Source: a virus
Virus record (IMG/VR): IMGVR_UViG_3300032053_014236
Location: 1-36,129 of that record
DNA length: 36,129 nt
Reading direction: 5' to 3' (one strand)
The first letter of the stretch is position 1; each line of letters begins with the position of its first letter. Shown here one piece after another: positions 23,828 through 30,951 of this stretch. The notes beneath the pieces are model-generated. The model ran no database searches. It was not told the origin of the DNA and saw only the letters and a list, made by a program, of their open reading frames with translations. Position numbers and translations under genes: made by a program.

Positions 23828-26515
23828 TTATGCAACCACTGCCGCACACCAAGCGATCAAATCGGTAGCGACCAGTGTTCCAGCCGCATCCTCACAAAGC
23901 AGGACGTAGTTGCCGGCCGCAATTTGCTGCCATCTGAAAGTCATGGTAGCCAACAGGGGCTTGATTGCTCCAGCGGCCGTCTGTACCATCACGCTGATCA
24001 GATCAGGCGCTGTTGTTGTAACGAGTCCGCCAATCGCAACTTCATTCCCTGCAGCCAGGCCCAATGTAGTAAAGTCCATCGCGGTCACTGCATATCGTCC
24101 GTAATACAATTCCTTCGCATCGGCTGCAGCCATGCCAACCGTAGCCGCTCCGGACACATCACCGTTTGCGCATGTTTCGGCGAGGGCAAGGTTCGCCACT
24201 GCGGCGGGGAGGGTAACGATCGTCATACCGGAAGACACGTCTGTATTTCCGGCCCACACTTCAACATCAGCTTCTCGGGATCCATCGCCCATCACTGCAG
24301 CGACTAGGGCCGCGATTGCTGCATCGGCTGACTGATCAGCCGTAATATCAACTACAACGTTTCCGGGGGTTACACCACCACCTGTTTCAAATTCGTAAAC
24401 CCGCGTTCCGATAGTCACTGTCTGCGTATCGGCAGCGGCACCCACTAACTCGAAGTAGCCAACACCGGATCTCCCGGGGTCAACCACGCTTCCACCCATG
24501 AGGGTCATGGGGTCAACAGACACGATATCACCACCAACATTTTTAGTGATGACCTGTCCTAAACCAACGGTCACACCGTCAATGCCAGGGGCCGTTGTCT
24601 GCACAACGACAACCTGTCCGGCTGTGATATTGGATACCACCACATCGGTACCGTCTCCAGTTACAACATCACCAAGCGTTACAGGCACATTTGTTAGATT
24701 TCCGGGACCGTCAGTGGTCAGAAGGCTTCCTTGAGGTAGCCCAAACACGACAATATCATTACCATCCCCTGTAACGATATCTCCAGACGTAACAGCCAAC
24801 GGAGCAATGCCGGCTCCGAGGTTTATAGGCAATTCCCCCCGATCAATATTAACCACTACGACATCAGTGCCGTTTCCGGTAACGATATCTCCAACACCAA
24901 CCGCCACACCGTCAACCTGTCCGGTTGCATTCAATGTGGTCACGATTTCCCCTGGGGCGATTGTCACTGCAATCACATCACCAGCAGATCCACCAACACC
25001 ACCTGTCAGAAGATCGCCATCCGTAAGGGCCACACCAACGATCCCGGGGGTTGTGGTCTGGTTGACAACAACTCGTCCAGACGCAATGTTCGATACCGTA
25101 ACGTCAGTACCGTCACTGGTCACCAAGTCTCCGACTACACCAACCGCTAGAGGAACAATACCAGCACCAAGGTTGATCGGTAATTCACCTTGATCGATGG
25201 TGGTTACCTGTACGTCTGTACCGTCTCCGGTTAGTAAACTTCCAAGGGGAGACATATCCTTGACGCCAAGACCCGCACCACTACCATCACCCACCATCAA
25301 GTTGCCTTGAGGAATATTCAGGGAGGCAATAGGGAAACCTGCACCGGTGCCAATAAGAACGTCTCTGAATCCCAATGGTTGTACGGCTATATCGGTACCA
25401 TTGCTGGTCACGACATCTCCAGCCATCACTGTAATACCACCGATTTCTCCGGTTCCAGCGATGACAGTTACCACTTCGCTGGCAGCGATAGCTCTCACTG
25501 TAACATCCGTCCCATCACCAGTGAGAAGTTCTCCCAACCCAATGGCCTGGGCCACCACGTTTCCTGTGGCGTTGTCGCCGCGAGGAATACTTCCGGCGGG
25601 GATATTCACAACTGCAACATCCGTTCCATCGCTAGTAATTAAATCACCCGATACAACCGCCTGGGCCACGATATCACCTGACCCTGAATCTCCGCGAGGG
25701 AATGATCCATTTGGCATAGCCAAGTTAACAAGCCCCGCCGCCGTACCGATGAGCATATCGCCAGTGGCAAGACTGCAAAGGTCCACATCTGTTCCGTCAC
25801 CGGTTACAACATCACCAAGACCAACTGCGAGATCTGCCAAACCAGAACCGTCGTTAATGACCAGGGATCCCTGGGGAAGATTATGCACCACAACATCGGT
25901 ACCATCTCCCGTAAGAATATCTCCTGTAGTCAAGGCCTGCGCCACGATTTCACTCGTTGCACTGTCTCCTCGGGGAATTGATCCTGCGGGAATATTCACT
26001 GTCGAGAGATCACCAGACACGTTTGTCAAAAGATCTCCGGAAGCCACATTTCGGGCAACCAATGTACCGGTAGCGGTATCAAAGGCCAAACATGTTCCAG
26101 CCCCAATGTTGAGCACGCCCGTACCAACACCGGCGTTGAAGGTAATAATATCACCAGCCACCAACGGACCAAGCTCTGCTCCGAGATTGGTAGCATCTCC
26201 AACAATCATCGCATCCTGAGTGAGAATGATCTCATACGGATATACCGATGTGGTGGGGTTGAAAACTGCAGCGGATGCGTCTCCCTGGTTTTCGTACACT
26301 ACGGATGTTGATGGTGCCGCAGATGTCCAAATCAGCAGGGCTCCCTTAGCCCATCCAGGTCCACTTTCGCCGGATGGATCGGTGTCACTCGATGCCATCA
26401 GGATATTTTTTGCCTTGTCCCTTAAGAGACAAATGCACACATACCCACTGTCCATCTGTGTGGGTGTTCCGGTCAACCTAATTTCTCCAAAACTTCCTCG
26501 TTCTCGTCTACTCAT
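23828..26515 (-). CDS. Long tail/fibre-like protein with DGTDV repeats, 895 residues
   Basis: The N terminus (about residues 1-90, SFGEIRLTG...GWAKGALLIWTS) is a small domain shared with the neighbouring 89-residue protein. Residues about 130-660 are a solenoid-like array with at least ten DGTDV-type blocks (LTGDGTDVVV, VTSNGTDIAV and similar) alternating with NIPAGSIPRG or LPINLGAGI turns; most units are 35-45 residues, some half length. The C-terminal part (about 690-895) has a TVTIGTRVYEF block and a VTAMDFTTLGLAAGN block, like small beta domains of fibres and sheaths. ATAGGAGG precedes the ATG. A beta-helical fibre reaching outward from the particle is the likely role. Repeats make it prone to length change. 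Confidence 0.8.
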   Translation of the reverse strand: MSRRERGSFGEIRLTGTPTQMDSGYVCICLLRDKAKNILMASSDTDPSGESGPGWAKGALLIWTSAAPSTSVVYENQGDASAAVFNPTTSVYPYEIILTQDAMIVGDATNLGAELGPLVAGDIITFNAGVGTGVLNIGAGTCLAFDTATGTLVARNVASGDLLTNVSGDLSTVNIPAGSIPRGDSATSEIVAQALTTGDILTGDGTDVVVHNLPQGSLVINDGSGLADLAVGLGDVVTGDGTDVDLCSLATGDMLIGTAAGLVNLAMPNGSFPRGDSGSGDIVAQAVVSGDLITSDGTDVAVVNIPAGSIPRGDNATGNVVAQAIGLGELLTGDGTDVTVRAIAASEVVTVIAGTGEIGGITVMAGDVVTSNGTDIAVQPLGFRDVLIGTGAGFPIASLNIPQGNLMVGDGSGAGLGVKDMSPLGSLLTGDGTDVQVTTIDQGELPINLGAGIVPLAVGVVGDLVTSDGTDVTVSNIASGRVVVNQTTTPGIVGVALTDGDLLTGGVGGSAGDVIAVTIAPGEIVTTLNATGQVDGVAVGVGDIVTGNGTDVVVVNIDRGELPINLGAGIAPLAVTSGDIVTGDGNDIVVFGLPQGSLLTTDGPGNLTNVPVTLGDVVTGDGTDVVVSNITAGQVVVVQTTAPGIDGVTVGLGQVITKNVGGDIVSVDPMTLMGGSVVDPGRSGVGYFELVGAAADTQTVTIGTRVYEFETGGGVTPGNVVVDITADQSADAAIAALVAAVMGDGSREADVEVWAGNTDVSSGMTIVTLPAAVANLALAETCANGDVSGAATVGMAAADAKELYYGRYAVTAMDFTTLGLAAGNEVAIGGLVTTTAPDLISVMVQTAAGAIKPLLATMTFRWQQIAAGNYVLLCEDAAGTLVATDLIAWCAAVVA
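24600..26080 (-). repeat. Imperfect DNA repeat array inside the long fibre-like gene
   Basis: The coding strand repeats blocks encoding (L/V)T(G/S)DGTDV about every 90-190 bases. On the plus strand they appear as ACATC(A/C)GT(A/T)CC variants. The copies differ at third codon positions, so the array is old or conversion is limited. It is fully coding. Confidence 0.75.
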
Positions 26516-26562
26516 TGTCGCCTCCTATGTGCGCATCTTTTCAGCGCCAGCGATTAAATTGT

Positions 26563-26832
26563 TTATGCCTGTGCCACAAGCGAGAATGTGCAGGAGGTCT
26601 TGGTACCCTTATTACAATAAAGGCCACCTGTCCCGCCCGCTACGTTTGTGTCAAGAAAAAGACACCCCTTGGCATATCCTGCGGTCGAATTGGTAGGTAC
26701 TGTTGTACCTGTCGCCAACAGAACATTGCCAAGACCATCTTCCAACAAAACTACTTCATCGGTTGTCGTGCTGCCGTGTTTAATACCGGTCAGCATGATC
26801 TTGCCGAAACGAACCTGTTCTCTCGATGCCAT
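26563..26832 (-). CDS. Small virion protein sharing the N-terminal domain of the fibre-like protein
   Basis: An 89-residue protein. ATG at 26832 is chosen because GAGGTGG stands six bases before it; a longer frame would need a TTG start. The product (REQVRFGKIMLTG...GYAKGCLFLDTNVAGGTGGLYCN) is clearly related to the first 90 residues of the 895-residue protein. This GYAKG...GGLYxN domain is common in phage structural proteins; it may bind the capsid or a neck part, so the small protein could be a free decoration or a competitor of the fibre anchor. It lies 47 bases before the fibre gene. Confidence 0.75.
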   Translation of the reverse strand: MASREQVRFGKIMLTGIKHGSTTTDEVVLLEDGLGNVLLATGTTVPTNSTAGYAKGCLFLDTNVAGGTGGLYCNKGTKTSCTFSLVAQA

Positions 26833-26846
26833 AAACCACCTCAAAT

Positions 26847-26891
26847 AAGTAAATCCCCCGAGAATAGGGTTTACTCCCGCACTCCCGGGGG
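26847..26891 (-). terminator. Possible terminator after the first decoration-type paralogue
   Basis: On the minus strand ACCCCCGGGAGT pairs imperfectly with ATTCTCGGGGG (wobbles allowed) around a 15-base loop, followed by ATTTACTTATTT. The T tract is weaker than in the two other terminators, so this may be an attenuator. Confidence 0.5.
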
Positions 26892-26900
26892 TAGAATTGT

Positions 26901-27311
26901 TTAGACCGTGAACAGCGCGATCGGACTCACATCAACGATTTGGAAGATGATCCAAAACTTCGCAGCCGCCGAAGCCGCATCCCAATGCAATGTTACATAA
27001 TTTGCAGCGGAATAGTAAACAGGCAATGTCGCATCGTTGATCGCGATGAGACCTGTTCCGTTGAGGCTCAGGTTGCTTTCGAAAGTTGTGGCACTGGTGG
27101 AATCCCCAACGTCCACCGTAACCGCCCCACCGTCTGCAATTCGCAGGCAGGATGTAGCGATAACGAGAGATCCGGCCGGGATATCCATAATCCGCCAATC
27201 GTCACCAGACACTGCATTGCGGGCCACATTGTCAATGTACCGCATCTGCATCCAGTGTCTCTCATGAGCGTATGCTTCTCGTCCGCTCAAACTATAATCG
27301 TATGTTGTCAT
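26901..27311 (-). CDS. Decoration-type virion protein, triplet member 1
   Basis: A 136-residue beta-rich protein. Its YDYSLSGREAY start, TTFESNLSLNGTGLIAINDA centre and KFWIIFQIVDV end are matched in the next gene, and more loosely in the third. AAGGAGG precedes the ATG. The IPAGSLVIATSC and VTVDVGDS strands recall capsid or tail surface proteins in which a beta sandwich presents loops outward. The three genes lie just downstream of the capsid gene and a terminator, so they could form capsid decorations or short fibres. Confidence 0.75.
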   Translation of the reverse strand: MTTYDYSLSGREAYAHERHWMQMRYIDNVARNAVSGDDWRIMDIPAGSLVIATSCLRIADGGAVTVDVGDSTSATTFESNLSLNGTGLIAINDATLPVYYSAANYVTLHWDAASAAAKFWIIFQIVDVSPIALFTV

Positions 27312-27339
27312 GTGTCAAGCCTCCTTAAAATGTGAATTG

Positions 27340-27798
27340 TTAAACAACCAAAATTGCGTCGAGACCTCTCAGGTCAATGTACTCCAAGATGATCCAGAAT
27401 TTTGCTTTTGTCACATCTTGATCCCAACTCACGCCCAACCGATTAAAATGCACACCAAGGCCTTGCAATGGGTTCCAATTATACGTTCTGTATGAATCTT
27501 CTACCCATCTCGGCATTGAGAGATCGTTGATCACAATGTATCCTGTTCCATTAAGATCCAGGTTCGATTCAAAGGTCGAACCGACATCATTCAGGACATC
27601 GATGGTGGCAGTCCCATTGCTACTAACGGTTCGGATCGCAAAAGCTCGCTTCAATAGAACATCTGAGGGAGTGACAAAGAAATACCAATAATCACCCGAT
27701 GTGGCATTCTGCAGGGTTGTGTCGATGAATGCTCCATCAAAGTAATGAGGGTCTCGATATGCCGGTCGTCCACTTAAACTGAAATCATAATCCGTCAT
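27340..27798 (-). CDS. Decoration-type virion protein, triplet member 2
   Basis: A 152-residue paralogue of the neighbouring gene: YDFSLSGRPAY, GSTFESNLDLNGTGYIVIND and KFWIILEYIDL match its blocks. It has an extra loop (about residues 105-130, WNPLQGLGVHFNRLG) that the first member lacks, a likely site of variation. AAAGGAGG precedes the ATG. Role as for the first member. Confidence 0.75.
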   Translation of the reverse strand: MTDYDFSLSGRPAYRDPHYFDGAFIDTTLQNATSGDYWYFFVTPSDVLLKRAFAIRTVSSNGTATIDVLNDVGSTFESNLDLNGTGYIVINDLSMPRWVEDSYRTYNWNPLQGLGVHFNRLGVSWDQDVTKAKFWIILEYIDLRGLDAILVV

Positions 27799-27810
27799 GG
27801 ATCCCTCCTT

Positions 27811-28365
27811 TTATTGATAATCCCTGAGTGTCGTAATGGATTTGTTAACCTCCAACGATGTGGGTAAGGTCAACATCATCACGGTAACCAGGTATTTATT
27901 GCTGGCGTCCATTTCAGTGGGCCATGTGATATAAATATTATCACCCGATGAGTACCACTTTGGAGAAGATGCCGAAATGTAAGCCTTGGTCACATGAATC
28001 GTTTGATTGTTCACCCAATACGTTGCAGAATCGGTATCACCGATGTTAATGTGTAAAGAAGATGTGAAATCAACAGCCGTCAACTCAACTCCCAACACTA
28101 AGGTTTTAACAGGGATGTCAAGGATCTTCCATGTGTTGTTTGAAGCTGGTGTATTTCCATAATAGGTTGACCGACCCTTATAAATGGCACTTGATGGATC
28201 ACCTGGGACGTATTGGAACTGTCGATCATGATCGATGTAAATGGAGTGTGTAAAAAACAATTCCATTCCACCATCTCTAGAACCATATCCACTGTGAGGA
28301 TACGCCTGTGGATCGTATGCCCTATTGTCGGTCCTGTATCCCTTGTACGCAAAATACGAAGTCAT
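27811..28365 (-). CDS. Decoration-type virion protein, triplet member 3
   Basis: A 184-residue protein. ATG at 28365 is preferred because AGGAGG stands eight bases before it; a longer frame exists with a GTG start. It is the most diverged of the three paralogues, with a Tyr/Arg/Gly-rich N-terminal extension (about residues 1-70), then KILDIPVKTLVLGVELTAV, LHINIGDTDSATYWVN and a KYLVTVMMLTL end that fit the shared beta core. The Tyr-rich extension could contact the capsid or a host sugar. It is the first gene after the capsid terminator. Confidence 0.75.
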   Translation of the reverse strand: MTSYFAYKGYRTDNRAYDPQAYPHSGYGSRDGGMELFFTHSIYIDHDRQFQYVPGDPSSAIYKGRSTYYGNTPASNNTWKILDIPVKTLVLGVELTAVDFTSSLHINIGDTDSATYWVNNQTIHVTKAYISASSPKWYSSGDNIYITWPTEMDASNKYLVTVMMLTLPTSLEVNKSITTLRDYQ

Positions 28366-28390
28366 GCGATGCACCTCCTGTGCAACCAAA

Positions 28391-28440
28391 TAAGAAAAAC
28401 AGTACCGTGGGTACCGAAATACCCACGGTAGTAAACTGTT
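28391..28440 (-). terminator. Rho-independent terminator after the major capsid gene
   Basis: On the minus strand an eleven-base perfect stem (TACCGTGGGTA / TACCCACGGTA) around a six-base loop is extended by an outer AACAG/CTGTT pairing and followed by TTTTTCTT. It starts right after the capsid stop codon. Partial read-through here would give much capsid protein and less of the downstream particle proteins. Confidence 0.85.
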
Positions 28441-28443
28441 CGC

Positions 28444-29370
28444 TTATTTGTAGCAGATTAGGGCGCCGTAACCTTCGGGCTTCACAACCTTGTAACCGTA
28501 CACCTGGAGTCCGCGCACGCGGTCAGCAAATGTATCCTGGCTTCGCAGGGTCTCGGTTTCCGTCAACTGTGTTGCGAAGGTAATCGCATCGTTCACACCA
28601 AACAGGGTGTAATAATACGTTGTGCCAGAATGGTTCAGCAAGTTGGAGCTGTAAAGGGTAAAGCGATCGATCATTCCAATTCGACCGTTTCTCAACACCG
28701 ACTGAGAATCGCCGGTAAGAGACGCATCCTTAAGGTCAGACTTTTTGATGAGCCCGGCCATCCACGTGGGGATGACAAACCATCGTCCTGTCTCGGGAAC
28801 GTTCTGTTCGTCAAGAACCGTACCGCAATCCACAAGATAATCGAGAACGTTGGCATCTGTAACCTGCTCGGGAGCACCGGTTGTGCCAAGATCGAAACTC
28901 AAAGACGCCACACCAGCGGTTGGTCCGGTGTTGTTAGCGTGCATGCCGGCATAGATCGTGCTGTCCACGAAGAATGCTGTTTCAATGGCAATCTTCAACT
29001 GCATTGCCGCGTCGTCGGTCCACTTGTTCAACAGAGGTAGGTCTGTCTGGACCTTAATCACATCGTCCATCTCCACGCCCCAATACTTACCTTTGTCGAT
29101 AAGCATGGTGAGGGGTGTGCTGGTCGGTCTCTCGTAAGAGATCTTCCCACCGATGGAGTAATCCGAAATCGTGATGCTCGGGATTGAGCGGATGATAACT
29201 GTGTCGCCCTGTTTCCGAATCTGACCCTCATAGTCGGTATTCGTAATTCTGGCCAACACTGTTGAATCATACCATTTGACGATCATCTTCCCAGCCCAAA
29301 GCTGAGGGATGAATTTGATTGTTCCGGTCGAACTATAATCCGGATGTCCTGGTGCGTAAGGGTATCCCAT
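28444..29370 (-). CDS. Major capsid protein (HK97 fold)
   Basis: A 308-residue protein with the usual length and order of podovirus and siphovirus major capsid proteins: an N-terminal arm (residues about 1-35), VIIRSIPSITISDY near the E-loop side, a helical P domain with MQLKIAIETAFFVDS and LDYLVDCGTVLDEQNVPETG, RWFVIPTWMAGLI, and a late beta part near NDAITFATQLTE. No cleavable delta domain is visible, and a separate scaffold gene precedes it, as in P22-like and related systems. AAGGAGG precedes the ATG. Strong terminator after it. The function call is firm from context and pattern, though no sequence search was possible. Confidence 0.85.
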   Translation of the reverse strand: MGYPYAPGHPDYSSTGTIKFIPQLWAGKMIVKWYDSTVLARITNTDYEGQIRKQGDTVIIRSIPSITISDYSIGGKISYERPTSTPLTMLIDKGKYWGVEMDDVIKVQTDLPLLNKWTDDAAMQLKIAIETAFFVDSTIYAGMHANNTGPTAGVASLSFDLGTTGAPEQVTDANVLDYLVDCGTVLDEQNVPETGRWFVIPTWMAGLIKKSDLKDASLTGDSQSVLRNGRIGMIDRFTLYSSNLLNHSGTTYYYTLFGVNDAITFATQLTETETLRSQDTFADRVRGLQVYGYKVVKPEGYGALICYK

Positions 29371-29408
29371 TTTGAAATCCTCCTTGAATTCTCCTACCCA
29401 TTACGACC

Positions 29409-30512
29409 TTAAACGACTCGACCTTCTGCCACTGCTTTTTCGATCTTCTTCTCCTCGGCCTGCATTGCTTCCTGCCTGCCGTTGTAATACCCCCTGCGGA
29501 CCTTATCGTAAAAGTCTGCAATGTGTTCGGATGAAATAGTTGTTTTATCGATCTCGACCTTTTTAGGGGTCTGAGCTGTTCTGCCCTTTGGAGGATTGAC
29601 CGGTATCTTTTCTGGAATTGGTTCCGGTTCCTGCGCGGGCTCATTTTCTTTTCCAGGTTCAGCGGGTTTTGCCGCCGCTTCTTTCTCTTTCGCAAAATCT
29701 ACGAAGAATTCAGCAACCTTCGAGGAATCCCTTCTACCGATACTTTCCCTGATCAACTCCATCTTGGTCCTGCCGCTGTACTTGTCAACCGGTTGTTCGA
29801 GCCATATCTTAAAGGTCTCATCCGTGTTGACATCGCGCCAACCTTGCACGTTGTTGTCAAGGTAACCGTAAAAGGCCTGGTCGGCAGTGTTCTTTGAGGT
29901 TTCGTCGGCCTTCTTAACGTCCGCTTCTACCTTTTCGAGTTTACCGGCCGTGGTCGCCGTAATGGCAGCCACCTTTTTGTCGATTGCCTTACTGACCGCC
30001 TTCCATACATCCGGGAAGTTTTCGGTTGCGACACGAATATCAGGATCGTTTTCAATATCCTGAAGCATCTCCAGCTTTTTGCTTTCTGGTGCCCCCGACG
30101 CCTCGATCTTGGCTATCCGGTCATTCATCTCCGCAATAGAAGTCCGCAATTTTGCGTTTTCCGATTGCATGGTCAGTAGCTGCTCGTTGGCAGCTCTTAG
30201 GTCCTTGTGTAGTTTTGGGACTTCCTTGTCATATTTGCCCTTCAAGACACTGTACTTATGCTCGGCCTTTTCGTCAGCATCAGGTTCCGGTTCCCCTTCG
30301 GGTGCCTTTCCCTTGTCGTCTATTTGGCCCTTGTCGGGTGCTTTTGACTTTTTGTCACCCTCATCTGACTTTTTGTCACCAGGTTTACCATCCACTGACT
30401 TTTTGTCATCAGGGGTGGGCGCCGGCGCATTTGGATCCGGTGGGGGTGGAAATAACTCCTTTTCTACACGTTCCGTCTCTTCTTTGATCTTTTGAATCTC
30501 AATCGGCAGCAT
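29409..30512 (-). CDS. Capsid scaffold protein
   Basis: A 367-residue, highly charged, mostly helical protein directly before the capsid gene, the classic scaffold place. After a proline stretch (FPPPPDPNAPAPTP) come Lys/Asp-rich repeats with DKKS motifs, then a long coiled coil (about residues 90-215), a small aromatic helical part (FYGYLDNNVQGW) and a Pro/Glu-rich linker before a basic, coat-binding-like C terminus (about 325-367). Scaffold proteins guide procapsid assembly and leave or are cut before packaging. CAGGAGG precedes the ATG. No protease domain is visible. Confidence 0.8.
   Translation of the reverse strand: MLPIEIQKIKEETERVEKELFPPPPDPNAPAPTPDDKKSVDGKPGDKKSDEGDKKSKAPDKGQIDDKGKAPEGEPEPDADEKAEHKYSVLKGKYDKEVPKLHKDLRAANEQLLTMQSENAKLRTSIAEMNDRIAKIEASGAPESKKLEMLQDIENDPDIRVATENFPDVWKAVSKAIDKKVAAITATTAGKLEKVEADVKKADETSKNTADQAFYGYLDNNVQGWRDVNTDETFKIWLEQPVDKYSGRTKMELIRESIGRRDSSKVAEFFVDFAKEKEAAAKPAEPGKENEPAQEPEPIPEKIPVNPPKGRTAQTPKKVEIDKTTISSEHIADFYDKVRRGYYNGRQEAMQAEEKKIEKAVAEGRVV
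30345..30408 (-). repeat. Three copies of a 13-base repeat in the scaffold gene
   Basis: The plus-strand word TGACTTTTTGTCA occurs at 30345, 30366 and 30396 and encodes DKKS each time. It is nearly palindromic and sits in the disordered acidic-basic N-terminal part, so slippage or repeat growth is likely. Confidence 0.8.
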
Positions 30513-30559
30513 TTTTTATTACCTCCTGGGAGCCTACCGCCTCGGTGATCCCTTTAGGA

Positions 30560-30588
30560 CCATCGTAGCTGAAACAGTATTACGATGG
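30560..30588 (-). promoter_or_regulatory. Inverted repeat in the leader of the scaffold gene
   Basis: Two perfect eight-base arms (CCATCGTA / TACGATGG) separated by 13 bases lie in the 142-base gap between the 98-residue gene and the scaffold gene. No T tract follows on the minus strand, so it is not a classical terminator. It could be an operator, an RNA processing stem or a translation control element. The rest of the gap holds no gene that I can see. Confidence 0.45.
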
Positions 30589-30654
30589 GGTTGTGGGGCT
30601 CTCCTCCTCACACAACTTCCCCTACATTGGTGATTTATTTGTCAAAATGTCGTA

Positions 30655-30951
30655 TTACACCGAAGACAAGCCTGCAACGTCCGATACTTCTTTATCAATG
30701 ATTCTAATATGTTCCAGTGCTTCTTCGGGATTTTTGAAACATTTACTAAGGGTATAAAGTGTCATACTAATACCACGGGTGATATCTTCGCGCTTTTGAG
30801 CGTTTACATCACTCATCTCCGGGACACTCGACATAAAACCCATGACCATCTCTTCGCTCATGGCTTCCAACTCGGAACAGAATACCCCAAATGCGGGAGC
30901 CTCACGCAATACGATGATCGCTTTCAACATCCTTTCGGTTAATCTGATCAT
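30655..30951 (-). CDS. Small helical hypothetical protein, 98 residues
   Basis: A soluble, helix-rich protein (LTERMLKAIIVLREA, then VFCSELEAMSEEMVMGFM and EALEHIRIIDKEVSDV) between portal and scaffold. The ATG overlaps the portal stop (ATGA), and the portal end holds its GGAGGAA ribosome site, so coupling is likely. Small genes at this place are often head-assembly helpers, but I recognise no family. Confidence 0.65.
   Translation of the reverse strand: MIRLTERMLKAIIVLREAPAFGVFCSELEAMSEEMVMGFMSSVPEMSDVNAQKREDITRGISMTLYTLSKCFKNPEEALEHIRIIDKEVSDVAGLSSV

Noticed and set aside
25347-26219. Long plus-strand frame (290 codons) opposite the fibre-like gene
   Set aside because: It mirrors the repeated DGTDV DNA, giving a low-complexity Ser/Pro/Thr product, with no ribosome site and no neighbours on that strand.
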